Below are positions 9,194 through 18,154 of a DNA stretch of 36,334 bases, in pieces. A model generated the notes under the pieces. It was not told the origin of the DNA. It searched no databases and saw only the letters and a program-made list of their open reading frames with translations. Positions within the stretch are counted from its first letter, which is position 1, and every line of letters begins with the position of its first letter. The DNA comes from Anaerolinea sp. GTDB lineage: Bacteria > Chloroflexota > Anaerolineae > Aggregatilineales > Aggregatilineaceae. The DNA is taken from positions 1-36,334 of the forward strand of contig DYEN01000038.1 of the NCBI GenBank assembly GCA_020725705.1. The letters are read 5' to 3'. The position numbers and the translations under genes were made by a program.

Positions 9194-10366
9194 CTACGAG
9201 TCCGGCGCAGCACCGGACACGGCCGACAGCGTAAAGTAGAAGCGGCTGCCCTTGCCAAGCTCGCTCTCAACGCCGATTTGCCCGCCGCTCAGTTCGACGA
9301 TCCGCTTGCAGATCGCCAGCCCCAGCCCGGTGCTGTGCTCGCCGGCGGTGGCGCGGGTGCTGGTGCGCTGAAAGGGCATAAAGACCCTGTTCAGTTCATC
9401 GGCGCGAATCCCCTGACCCTGGTCGGTGACGGCGATTTCGACCGCGTCCGGCCGGATCGGCGCGGCGCTGACGGTAACGGTCGTGTCGCTGCGCGAGAAC
9501 TTGAACGCGTTACTGAGCAGGTTGCTCATCACCTGCTGGATGCGCTCCGGATCGGCGTGAACACGCGGCAGGGCCGGCGGCAGCTCCAGCCGCAGCGCGA
9601 TGCGCTTCTGCTCGGCGAGCGGGCGGTTCAGCCGCACGACGCGCTCCAGAAATTCGGCCAGATCCAGCGCCTGCGGCTGCAAGCGCAGCTTGCCGGACTC
9701 GATGGCCGAGACGCTCAGCAGATTGTTAAGCATGGCGAGCATCTCTTTGACCGAATCCATGATCATGGTGAGCAGCTCGTTCCGTTCCTCGGCGGGGATC
9801 TCGGGCCGGTTGAGCAGCAGGCTGGCGAACCCCTGCACCACGGTGAGCGGGCTGCGCAGGTCGTGCGCGGCGATGCCGAGGAACTCGTTCTTTTGCTCGT
9901 TGAGGCGAACCAGCTCTGCCTGGCGGCGGGCCAGTTCGCGCTGGAGATTGGTGATCTCGCGGTTGACCGCCATCAGCTCGTGGTTGACGCGCTCCAGCTC
10001 CTCAACGTCCGTTTCGCCGATAACCAGCAGCCGATCTTCACGCCGGTAGACCGCCGCGCGAATCGAGCGGTACACAAGCTGGTCGCTGCCCAGCGTCAGC
10101 CACCCTTCGTGGATCGGGCCGTTCGTGCTTTCGCGCTCGCGCAGCGCGGCAAAGGTGGGCGCGGCGAATGCGGCGGCCATCGCGTCGTCCGGACAGCCCG
10201 CCAGCAGCCGGCGCATCCCCGCGTTCAGATAGCGTGGCTGGCCGTCCACACCGAACAGACCGATCGCCAGGGACTCGGCCCGGTCGGCGAAGGCGGCGAT
10301 CTCCGCCAGCCACGCGCCCAGGATGGGCGCCAGATCGTGAGGGCGCTGCCCGGCTGCGTCGCTCAT
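9194..10366 (-). CDS. PAS-containing sensor histidine kinase (HisKA + HATPase_c)
   Basis: NEFLGIAAHDLRSPLTVVQGFASLLL (H box), VMSNLLSNAFKFS (N box), DQGQGI, STGLGLAICKRIVELSGGQIGVES; start MSDAAGQRPH with ATGA overlap with the upstream gene. Confidence 0.95.
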   Translation of the reverse strand: MSDAAGQRPHDLAPILGAWLAEIAAFADRAESLAIGLFGVDGQPRYLNAGMRRLLAGCPDDAMAAAFAAPTFAALRERESTNGPIHEGWLTLGSDQLVYRSIRAAVYRREDRLLVIGETDVEELERVNHELMAVNREITNLQRELARRQAELVRLNEQKNEFLGIAAHDLRSPLTVVQGFASLLLNRPEIPAEERNELLTMIMDSVKEMLAMLNNLLSVSAIESGKLRLQPQALDLAEFLERVVRLNRPLAEQKRIALRLELPPALPRVHADPERIQQVMSNLLSNAFKFSRSDTTVTVSAAPIRPDAVEIAVTDQGQGIRADELNRVFMPFQRTSTRATAGEHSTGLGLAICKRIVELSGGQIGVESELGKGSRFYFTLSAVSGAAPDS

Positions 10367-11442
10367 CCGCTGCTCCCTACCAGCCGGTCGACGGCCTGGC
10401 CCGCGTCCGGACCCCAGACGTCCGCCCGGACGGCCCGCCAGAGGCCATCCACCAGATTGAATGCCAGCCCGCCGACCATGACCGTCGGACGGTAGGTGGT
10501 GAAATCTGCGCGCAGGCGCTCGATGGCGCGCTGCACCGTCTCGACCTGCGGCGTCGTCGTCGCGGGCAGGCCGACAACGTCCGGCTTCAGCGTTTCGATC
10601 ATGTCCAGCAGGCTGTCTTCCGGGGTGTTGGCACCCAGAAAGCGTGTGTTGAAGCCGCCGACCTGGAGCAAGTCGGCCAGCATGCGCGGGCCGATCTCGT
10701 GATAGTTCCCCGACAGGCAGGCGACGATGGCATGGCGCGTCAGGTTGGTCGGCAGCTCCACGCGGGCGTAAATCGCGGCCAGCACCGATTGCGTAATTGC
10801 CGTTGCCAGATGTTCCTGAGCGATCGAGACGCGCCCGAGTTCCCACAGGTGACCGATCTCGTACAGCGCAGGCTGAAAAACATCCAGGTAGATCTGGCGG
10901 ATGCTGAGGCCGCCTTCCAGGGCGTCGAAAACCAGCCGCTGCGCCCGGATGCGATCGCCATCGAGGATGGTGTGCAAATAGGCGTGTGCGATTTCGGCGG
11001 GGGAACCAGCCGGCAACGGTGAACCTTTCGTATCCTCGCTCAACAGCCAGGCAAGGGCCGGATCGAGCACGGGCTGCACGCTGTTCCACACCGCGCTGCC
11101 CGCGGCGCGGCGAATCGCTTGCCCGCTGATCTCTAGCAGCTTGCGCAGGGCATCCGCTCCGGCGCGCTCCGGCCCGAACGCGGGGATGGACGCCTGGACG
11201 TGCGCGAGAAAATCCGCGTGGCTGTCGTGCTGGACTGCGGCTACCAGCGCGCGCAGATGCGCTTCGACAGCAGCCCGCAGCGCCGCCGGATCAAGCGGCG
11301 GCGGGCTGCCGGAAGCCCGCTGCAGTGCGCTGAACTGGCGAACGATCTCCGCGCTGAGCGCCGGCAGGTGATCGCGGATGGCCTCACCGGCAGCCTGGGC
11401 GGTGAGGTCCACACCCGAATCGGGAACATCGAGGCGCATCAT
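10363..11442 (-). CDS. Cobalamin-binding (B12-binding/B12-binding-2) sensor-like protein
   Basis: LWELGRVSIAQEHLATAITQ (W-x9-EH), SGNYHEIGPRMLADLLQVGGFNTRFLGANTPEDSLLDMIETLKPDVVGLPATTTPQ, VMVGGLAFN; N-terminal ~130 aa helical extension. Confidence 0.9.
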   Translation of the reverse strand: MMRLDVPDSGVDLTAQAAGEAIRDHLPALSAEIVRQFSALQRASGSPPPLDPAALRAAVEAHLRALVAAVQHDSHADFLAHVQASIPAFGPERAGADALRKLLEISGQAIRRAAGSAVWNSVQPVLDPALAWLLSEDTKGSPLPAGSPAEIAHAYLHTILDGDRIRAQRLVFDALEGGLSIRQIYLDVFQPALYEIGHLWELGRVSIAQEHLATAITQSVLAAIYARVELPTNLTRHAIVACLSGNYHEIGPRMLADLLQVGGFNTRFLGANTPEDSLLDMIETLKPDVVGLPATTTPQVETVQRAIERLRADFTTYRPTVMVGGLAFNLVDGLWRAVRADVWGPDAGQAVDRLVGSSG

Positions 11443-11509
11443 TCAATCCCTTCTGTTTCGCGCTTGCGGGCCGCACGCCTGCGCGCCGGGTGGTGGCTAG
11501 GCCAGCAGC

Positions 11510-11515
11510 ATTATA
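11510..11515 (-). promoter_or_regulatory. Candidate -10 element (TATAAT on minus strand) for the B12-sensor/kinase operon
   Basis: Perfect TATAAT on the minus strand, ~68 nt upstream of the ATG; no good -35 seen. Confidence 0.4.
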
Positions 11516-11786
11516 CCGCACCGGGCGGCGGGATCGATGGCAGGTGTCGACCCGGACCGTCTGCGCTTTGCCCGGCGCGGGACGGTGCGTGTTTTGCGCG
11601 GTGCGGCTGGTTGCTCTCCGAGTCGTCCCTTTTAGCAGCCGCCGCGCACTACCGCGTGGCGCCCTCTTTAGCCCAGCAAAATGCTCTTTGTCATCTGCGC
11701 GAGATGCGGTAACATAATGTATACTATCGGTGGACACTTAGATCCCCTTTTGCATTTCGCATCTAGAGAATGGGAGCAGAACACCA

Positions 11787-13469
11787 ATGAGAAACCTGAA
11801 ACGCACTAGTCAGCTCTTCATTGCGCTGGCCCTTTTGCTGTCGATGGTTGCCGGTCTGGGCACCGTCAGCGCGCAAGACCTGAAGGTGCTGCGTGTTGGT
11901 ATGGGGGCGGCTGGCACCACGGTGGTGTGGGATGTCGCCCTGGCAACCGATACCACCTCGCACACATTTATTGAAATGATGTTCCCCGGCCTGGCTCCGC
12001 GTGACGAGACGACCGGCCTTCCGCAGCATGGAATGGCGGAAGAGTGGGAGATCTCGGAAGATGGCCGTGTCTATACCTTTAAGATCAAAGAAGGCGTGCC
12101 GTGGGTTGTCTACGATCCGGCGACCGATTCGGTGGTCGAAGTGACGGACGAGGCGGGCAATGTCCGCTATGTGACGGCTCACGACTTTGTGTATGGCGCG
12201 CTGCGCACCATGGACCCCGAAACCGCGTCCAACTACGGCTACCTGCCGGCGGACTGGGTTGAGGGCGGCAACGCGTTCAACGAGGGCACCGGTGCCCTCG
12301 AGGATGTGAAGATCCGCGCGGTGGACGACTACACCCTCGAGATCACTTCGCCCGAGCCGGCCGGCTTCCTGCTCCAGGTCTACGGCCTGTGGGTGTTCGC
12401 TGCCCAGCCGCAGTGGACCATCGAGGAGAACGGCGACAACTGGACGCTGCCCGAGAACTACCATGTCTACGGCACGTTCGTCCTGAAGTCGTACGAGCCT
12501 GGTTCGCGCGTCGAGATCATCAAGAACCCCTTCTGGCCTGGCACCGAGAGCCACCCGATCCCCAAGCTCGACGTGATCGAGGCTGTGTTCCTGGATGCTT
12601 CGGCGGCGCTGGCGGCCTATGAAGCCGGCGAGCTGGATACCATCGAAGAAGTGCCGCTGCCGGACCTGCCGCGCCTGAAGGTGGAGCGCCCGGACGAGCT
12701 GTACATTGGCTCGCGTGACTGCACCTACTACTACGGCTTCAACGTGCTGAAGCCGCCGGTGGACAATGTTCACATGCGCCGCGCGCTATCGGCTGCCATC
12801 GACCGCCAGACGCTGGTCGAGCAGGTGCTGGGCCGTGGTGAACTGCCGGCCGGCTTCTTCTCGCGCCCGAACTTTGCCGCCTCGGCCACTCAAGAAGAGT
12901 ATCCTGATCTCGGCGCCCACAGCGACCCCGAGCTGGCCCGCCAGGAGCTGGAGCTGTACTTCGAGGAAACCGGCAACACCATGGAGACCATGCCGCCGCT
13001 GACCCTGATGTACAACACCAGCGAGGCGCATGCCATCATCGCCCAGGCGGTGCAGCAGATGTGGAAGGAAAACCTGGGCATTGAGGTGCAGGTGGCGAAC
13101 CAGGAATGGCAGACCTATCTGGACCTGCTGACCGAGGACGCGCCGCAGATCTGGCGGTTGGGCTGGTGCGCGGACTACCCCGACCCGCACAACTTCCTGG
13201 GCGACGTGTTCTACTCGACCTCGGGCAACAACCACACCAATTGGGCCAATGACGAGTATGACTCGCTGATCGACGAAGCCAAGGTGATGACGGACTTCGA
13301 GGCCCGCAAGCCGCTCTACGCTCGCGCCGAGCACATCCTGACCTGGGAAGATGCGGCGATCGCGCCCATCTACTTCTACACCAAGCTGAGCATGATCGGC
13401 ACGCACCTCGACGCTTCGCCGTCGATCATCGGCATCGAGCGCTACGACAAGTGGGACATCCTCGGCTAG
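11787..13469 (+). CDS. ABC transporter substrate-binding protein, family 5 (peptide/nickel/oligosaccharide type)
   Basis: Signal peptide MRNLKRTSQLFIALALLLSMVAGLGTVSA-Q; MAEEWEISEDGRVYTFKIKEGVPW, MRRALSAAIDRQTLVEQVL, WCADYPDPHNFLGDVF. Confidence 0.93.
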   Translation: MRNLKRTSQLFIALALLLSMVAGLGTVSAQDLKVLRVGMGAAGTTVVWDVALATDTTSHTFIEMMFPGLAPRDETTGLPQHGMAEEWEISEDGRVYTFKIKEGVPWVVYDPATDSVVEVTDEAGNVRYVTAHDFVYGALRTMDPETASNYGYLPADWVEGGNAFNEGTGALEDVKIRAVDDYTLEITSPEPAGFLLQVYGLWVFAAQPQWTIEENGDNWTLPENYHVYGTFVLKSYEPGSRVEIIKNPFWPGTESHPIPKLDVIEAVFLDASAALAAYEAGELDTIEEVPLPDLPRLKVERPDELYIGSRDCTYYYGFNVLKPPVDNVHMRRALSAAIDRQTLVEQVLGRGELPAGFFSRPNFAASATQEEYPDLGAHSDPELARQELELYFEETGNTMETMPPLTLMYNTSEAHAIIAQAVQQMWKENLGIEVQVANQEWQTYLDLLTEDAPQIWRLGWCADYPDPHNFLGDVFYSTSGNNHTNWANDEYDSLIDEAKVMTDFEARKPLYARAEHILTWEDAAIAPIYFYTKLSMIGTHLDASPSIIGIERYDKWDILG

Positions 13470-13519
13470 ATCCCGCGGTGAACCAAATCGCTCGATGATC
13501 GGTAAATGATACAGAGTGT

Positions 13520-13547
13520 GGAGAGAGAGCCATGGCGCTCTCTCTCC
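13520..13547 (+). terminator. Strong intergenic hairpin between SBP and permease genes
   Basis: ggagagagag-ccatggcg-ctctctctcc, 10-bp perfect stem, no following T-run. Confidence 0.6.
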
Positions 13548-13747
13548 CATGTCTGCTGAGAACTGCCGCGGCGGACAACAGATCAGCAGATCGGCTCGTT
13601 TAAACACTTACACGCTCAGTCATCCCTTTGTGTCCGGTTTGAGATACCGTCGCGGGTGGATTTCAGGCAGGTGTTGCTCCGTCTGGCAGGGTGCCGGATG
13701 GGTAGCGAGAGTGTGTCGCTGCATGGGAGCGACCACGGGAGAGTCAG

Positions 13748-14761
13748 ATGCTACAATACTTCACACGCAGTCTTCTGGGCCTCATCGTTGTGTTGTTCGT
13801 GGTGTCGATCATCACATTTGCGCTGATGCACCAGGTGCCCGGCGGGCCGTTTGCTTCGGAGAAGAAGCTGCCCCAGACGGTGCTTAACAACCTGAACGCC
13901 AAGTACAAGCTCGACGACCCGGTCTGGAAGCAGTATATCGATTACATGGCCGACCTCGTCATTCCCAGGGTCACCACCGGGGAATGGAAATATTCGGTCA
14001 CCAACGACTACCTGTTCAATATCAAGCTGCCGGTGGGCGATAACACGACCCTGCGCTGGATGAACTTCGGGCCGTCGTACACCGACCGGACGCGCTCGGT
14101 CAACGGGATCTTCAAGGCGCACCTACCGGTCTCGTTCCAGCTTGGCCTGGCGGCGATGTTTGTGGCGACGGTGATCGGCATTCCGCTGGGCACCATCGCG
14201 GCGCTGCGCAAGAACACGGTCTTCGACTATTTCAGCATGAGCGTTGCGATTCTGGGGGTGTCGGTGCCGGCGATTGTCCTTGGCCCGCTGCTCCAGTACG
14301 TCGTCGCAGTCGAGCTAAAGTGGCTCCCAACGACGGGCTGGGGCACCTTTGAGCAGCTCATTATGCCGGCCTTTGCCCTGGGGTTTGCGCAGTCGGCGCT
14401 GATCGCGCGGCTGACGCGCGCCAGCCTGCTGCAGGTGCTGAACGAGGACTATATCCGCACGGCGCAGGCCAAAGGGCTGCGTAGCCATCAGGTCATCGTG
14501 GTGCACGCCATGAAGAACGCCATGATCCCGGTGGTGACTGTGATGGGTCCGCTGTTTGCGGCGCTGCTGACCGGCACGTTTGTCATCGAGAAGGTGTTCG
14601 GGCTGCCGGGGCTGGGGCACTACTTCGTCGTCAGCATCAACCAGCGCGACTACGCGACCATCATGGGGACGACGCTGCTGTTTGCCTTCTTCATTGTTAT
14701 CGCCAATTTCATCGTGGATCTGACCTATGTGTGGCTGGATCCGCGCATCCGTTTTGATTAG
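13748..14761 (+). CDS. ABC transporter permease, OppB/DppB family
   Basis: MLQYFTRSLLGLIVVLFVVSIITFALMHQVPGGPF, DYIRTAQAKGLRSHQVIVVHAMKNAMIPVVTVMG (EAA-type loop). Confidence 0.95.
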   Translation: MLQYFTRSLLGLIVVLFVVSIITFALMHQVPGGPFASEKKLPQTVLNNLNAKYKLDDPVWKQYIDYMADLVIPRVTTGEWKYSVTNDYLFNIKLPVGDNTTLRWMNFGPSYTDRTRSVNGIFKAHLPVSFQLGLAAMFVATVIGIPLGTIAALRKNTVFDYFSMSVAILGVSVPAIVLGPLLQYVVAVELKWLPTTGWGTFEQLIMPAFALGFAQSALIARLTRASLLQVLNEDYIRTAQAKGLRSHQVIVVHAMKNAMIPVVTVMGPLFAALLTGTFVIEKVFGLPGLGHYFVVSINQRDYATIMGTTLLFAFFIVIANFIVDLTYVWLDPRIRFD

Positions 14762-14778
14762 GCGGGGGGATCGAGACT

Positions 14779-15837
14779 ATGTCGTCCATTGATGCATCTA
14801 CCGAGCGGGTTGGTGAGGCGCTTCCGGAACCGATCCGCCTGGAGCGGGAAACCGAGCGCAGCCGCGGCCCGTGGCTCGATGCCTGGCGCCGCCTGATCCG
14901 CAACCGTGCGGCGATTGTCGGCATGGTGGTGATCGCGGCCTTTATCCTGATCGCGATCTTCGCGCCGCAGCTCACCAACTACACCTACGCCGAGCAGAAC
15001 TACCTGGCCATCAACACCGCGCCGAAATGGGTCATCGACCTGTTTCCGAAGATGAAAGAAGTCGGCCAGGAAATGGGGTACGTCCGGGTCAACAACGATT
15101 ACCGGTTTGGCACGGACGCGCTCGGGCGGGATTTGTTCACGCGGATTGTCTACGGAGCGCGCATCTCGCTGGCAGTGGCGTTCATCGGCCCGCTGACAAG
15201 CCTGTTGGTTGGCACGGTCTACGGGATGGTCTCCGGCTATATTGGGGGGCGAACCGATAACATCATGATGCGCATCGTCGACATCATGTATGCCTTTCCC
15301 ACCTTGCTGCTGATCATTCTGATGATGGCCTTCTTCCGTGCCAGCTTCTCCCAAAGCGAGTACGGCACACTGGCCTACCAGCTGAACAAAATCGACGCGG
15401 CTTTCGGCGGCATGTTGTTCATCTTCATCGGCATCGGGATCACATCCTGGATGGATACGGCGCGGCTGGCGCGCGGCCAGGTGCTGTCGCTGCGCGAAAA
15501 GGAATTTATCGAGGCCGCCCATTCCATCGGCGTCAGCGATCGCGGGATCATCTTCCGCCACGTGCTGCCGAACATCATGGGGCCGGTGATCGTGCGCGAA
15601 AGCCTGGCGATCCCGCGCTATATCTCGCTTGAAGCGTTTCTCAGCTTCATCGGGTTGGGCGTAAACCCGCCGACGCCAAGCTGGGGCAGCATGATCTCGG
15701 AAGGGGCGCAGGCGATCAAGAGCTATCCTAACCAGGCGATCTTCCCGGCGCTGGCGCTGTTCCTGATCATGTTCGCGTTCAACTTCCTGGGCGACGGCCT
15801 GCGCGACGCGCTCGACCCGCGCGCGACAAAGGTGTAA
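14779..15837 (+). CDS. ABC transporter permease, OppC/DppC family
   Basis: RFGTDALGRDLFTRIVYGARISLAVAF, REKEFIEAAHSIGVSDRGIIFRHVLPNIMGPVIV, FLSFIGLGVNPPTPSWGSMISEG. Confidence 0.95.
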   Translation: MSSIDASTERVGEALPEPIRLERETERSRGPWLDAWRRLIRNRAAIVGMVVIAAFILIAIFAPQLTNYTYAEQNYLAINTAPKWVIDLFPKMKEVGQEMGYVRVNNDYRFGTDALGRDLFTRIVYGARISLAVAFIGPLTSLLVGTVYGMVSGYIGGRTDNIMMRIVDIMYAFPTLLLIILMMAFFRASFSQSEYGTLAYQLNKIDAAFGGMLFIFIGIGITSWMDTARLARGQVLSLREKEFIEAAHSIGVSDRGIIFRHVLPNIMGPVIVRESLAIPRYISLEAFLSFIGLGVNPPTPSWGSMISEGAQAIKSYPNQAIFPALALFLIMFAFNFLGDGLRDALDPRATKV

Positions 15838-15860
15838 CCCGGCGCATCTCGCCGCGTTCG

Positions 15861-16346
15861 TCACCCGCCTGACGGCGAAGACGTCTCTTGAGTGCCTGTG
15901 CCGCTCGGCGGCTCAGGCACTATTGCGATCTTGCCGTCGCTCTCCAGCATTGCCCAGCGCACCTGGTCGAGAGCGTCCAGCCCGGCCTGATGCATCGCGC
16001 TGAATACTTCCCCGGGCGTAACACGCTCCCGGTTGAGGTTGCCCACAATGAACTCCCCGTGTGCGACCAGCACGGCCGGCTTGCCTTCGACCGCCTCTTC
16101 CACCGATTTGTTCAGATGTGTTACCAGCGAGCTGATGAAGACCAGCAGCAACAGGGTCGATACCCCGGCGAGCGCGCGCAACATCGACGAGTCCCCTTGC
16201 TGGAGCGCGTTGGACAGCAGCTCCGGAATCAGCAGCAGGGTGACCAGCTCCAGCGGCGAGAGCTGGCCGAATTCGCGCTTGCCCAGCAGCCGAAGCGCGA
16301 TCAGCACGAAGAAATAGGCGACGGCAACGCGCCAGATCGTTTCCAT
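15861..16346 (-). CDS. DUF421 (YetF/YcaP-type) membrane protein
   Basis: YFFVLIALRLLGKREFGQLSPLELVTLLLIPELLSNALQ, GKPAVLVAHGEFIVGNLNRERVTPGEVFSAMHQAGL. Confidence 0.88.
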   Translation of the reverse strand: METIWRVAVAYFFVLIALRLLGKREFGQLSPLELVTLLLIPELLSNALQQGDSSMLRALAGVSTLLLLVFISSLVTHLNKSVEEAVEGKPAVLVAHGEFIVGNLNRERVTPGEVFSAMHQAGLDALDQVRWAMLESDGKIAIVPEPPSGTGTQETSSPSGG

Positions 16347-16358
16347 GTCCGGTTCCTC

Positions 16359-16886
16359 TCAAGGAAATACTAGCGTCGTCAGGTCAAGTGCGGCGGGGCG
16401 GCTGCCGTTCTGTTCCACCCAGATATGCCCACGATGGCGGCCATATTGCCCGCCGGTAAGCTGCAAGACGATCACCTGGCTCTCACCCGGCGCGAGCATA
16501 TCCAGCTCAATCACATAGGCGCGTTCGGTCGCCAGCGTAACCTGCGGCGTGAAGCTGACCCTGGAGAACCGATCGATGTACCCGCGCTCCAGATGCACGC
16601 TGACGGTGGCGAGCGATTGCGTGCCGGTGTTGCTGACGGTGAGTTCCAGGGTGGTGTCTTGCTGGTAGCGCAGCCGCGACGGATAGACGACGTTGAGCCG
16701 GATGCCCGCCCCGGTCGCGCCGGCAGAGTCAAAGCTCTCGCCGAAAGCGCCGAAGACAGCCAGCACAGGCAGTACCAGCAGGAAGACGACTCCCGCGAGC
16801 TGCATCGGGCGCACCTGGAGCCGGCGCGGGATATCCGGGGCCTGAGGTGGTTCGGGGTGCGAGGGTTGGCTCATGGTCATAGGCAT
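16359..16886 (-). CDS. Hypothetical membrane-anchored protein with CARDB/Ig-like extracellular domain
   Basis: Single N-terminal TM (MQLAGVVFLLVLPVLAVFGAF) then LELTVSNTGTQSLATVSVHLERGYIDRF; 12 bp upstream of the DUF421 gene. Confidence 0.6.
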   Translation of the reverse strand: MPMTMSQPSHPEPPQAPDIPRRLQVRPMQLAGVVFLLVLPVLAVFGAFGESFDSAGATGAGIRLNVVYPSRLRYQQDTTLELTVSNTGTQSLATVSVHLERGYIDRFSRVSFTPQVTLATERAYVIELDMLAPGESQVIVLQLTGGQYGRHRGHIWVEQNGSRPAALDLTTLVFP

Positions 16887-16997
16887 CCGTCAGCATGTCG
16901 TTACGCAGACTATGCGCCGCGACGGACGCGTTGTCATGATGTGGCTGGCCTATTTTGAATTAGGTTAACTGGCGGTTTTGGCTACAACACAGAACAA

Positions 16998-17024
16998 CAC
17001 TCGCAGGGGATGAACCTGCGAGTG
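16998..17024 (-). terminator. Intrinsic terminator downstream of ABC ATPase gene
   Basis: cactcgcagg-ggatgaa-cctgcgagtg 10-bp perfect stem; on minus strand followed by ttgttctgttgtt-like T-rich sequence. Confidence 0.7.
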
Positions 17025-17056
17025 CCGTGCAAATAACTTGGGTGCAGCAGGGGTGG

Positions 17057-18154
17057 TCAGAGCGCCGGCTCGGCCAGCAAATGCACCGTCTCCGGTTCGA
17101 AGCTCAGCCCGGCAGTGGAACCCTCGCGGAAGACCCGACCAGGGCGCGGGTCCGCATCCACCACGATCAGGCGCTGTTCGCCCAGACGGACGATGTACTC
17201 GATGGTTGAGCCAAGATACATGGTTTGCTCGACGACGACCTGCTCCAACGCGGGGTTATCCTCCAGCAGCAGGGCTTCGGGCCGCAAGACGGCCGTGCCG
17301 ACAGTGTCGGGCGGCAGCGGCGCGCTGGCAGTCACCGTCACCGTGCGACCCAGCAGGGTCACGGTCGCCTCCTTTTCGCGGCTGGTCTGCACCTTTGCCG
17401 GCAGGAAGTTTGCCCGCCCGATGAAATCCGCCACGAAGCGCGACACCGGCCAGCGGTAGATCTCTTCCGGTGTCCCAATCTGCTCGATCTGGCCGTTGTT
17501 CATCACGACGATGCGATCGGAGAGCGCCATCGCCTCAACCTGGTCGTGCGTGACGTAGACGCTGGTGATGTGCAGGCGGCGCTGCAGGTTGCGGATCTCG
17601 CTGCGCATCTGCACGCGCAGCTTGGCGTCCAGGTTGGAGAGCGGCTCGTCAAAGAGCAGCACGCGCGGCTCGACGACCAGCGATCGCGCCAGCGCCACGC
17701 GCTGCTGCTGCCCGCCGGATAACTCGTGCGGGCGCCGGTTGCCCATCCCGCTCAGTCCCATCAGCTCCAGCACGCGCTCCACCCGCTGTTGTACGTCGCG
17801 GCGAGGGGTGTGCTGCACGCGCAGACCGTAGGCGATGTTGTTGAAGACCGTCATATGCGGGAACAGCGCATAGCTTTGGAACACCATCGCCATATCCCGC
17901 TTGTTGGGCGGCCGGTGCGAAATGTCTTTCCCGTCCAGCAGGATCCGGCCCGAAGTCGGCATCTCGAAGCCGGAGATCAGCCGCAGCGTGGTGGTCTTGC
18001 CGCAGCCCGACGGGCCGAGCAGCGTGACGAACTCGCCCGGCTCAATCGTCAGGGAGACCCGGTCGACGGCGCGCACGTCGCCCTGGCCGCCCCGCTGGGG
18101 AAAGACTTTGGAGACCTCCTCGAGGACAAGCGTCCCCGCCTGGGTTTCAGCCAT
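17057..18154 (-). CDS. ABC transporter ATP-binding protein (FbpC/AfuC/PotA class)
   Basis: LLGPSGCGKTTTLRLISGFE, HELSGGQQQRVALARSLVVEPRVLLFDEPLSNLDAKLR, C-terminal TOBE-like domain. Confidence 0.95.
   Translation of the reverse strand: MAETQAGTLVLEEVSKVFPQRGGQGDVRAVDRVSLTIEPGEFVTLLGPSGCGKTTTLRLISGFEMPTSGRILLDGKDISHRPPNKRDMAMVFQSYALFPHMTVFNNIAYGLRVQHTPRRDVQQRVERVLELMGLSGMGNRRPHELSGGQQQRVALARSLVVEPRVLLFDEPLSNLDAKLRVQMRSEIRNLQRRLHITSVYVTHDQVEAMALSDRIVVMNNGQIEQIGTPEEIYRWPVSRFVADFIGRANFLPAKVQTSREKEATVTLLGRTVTVTASAPLPPDTVGTAVLRPEALLLEDNPALEQVVVEQTMYLGSTIEYIVRLGEQRLIVVDADPRPGRVFREGSTAGLSFEPETVHLLAEPAL

Noticed and set aside
5466-10366. NarL-type regulator and B12-linked kinase as one two-component pair
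   Set aside because: Separated by two unrelated genes on mixed strands, and the kinase class (HisKA) does not match the usual NarL partner class; kept only as an orphan observation.
10367-11089. N-terminal extension of the kinase ORF (631 aa version)
   Set aside because: The extension overlaps the B12-binding gene and translates as Gly/Arg/Pro-rich shadow sequence; MSDAAGQRPH at 10366 with ATGA coupling is the better start.
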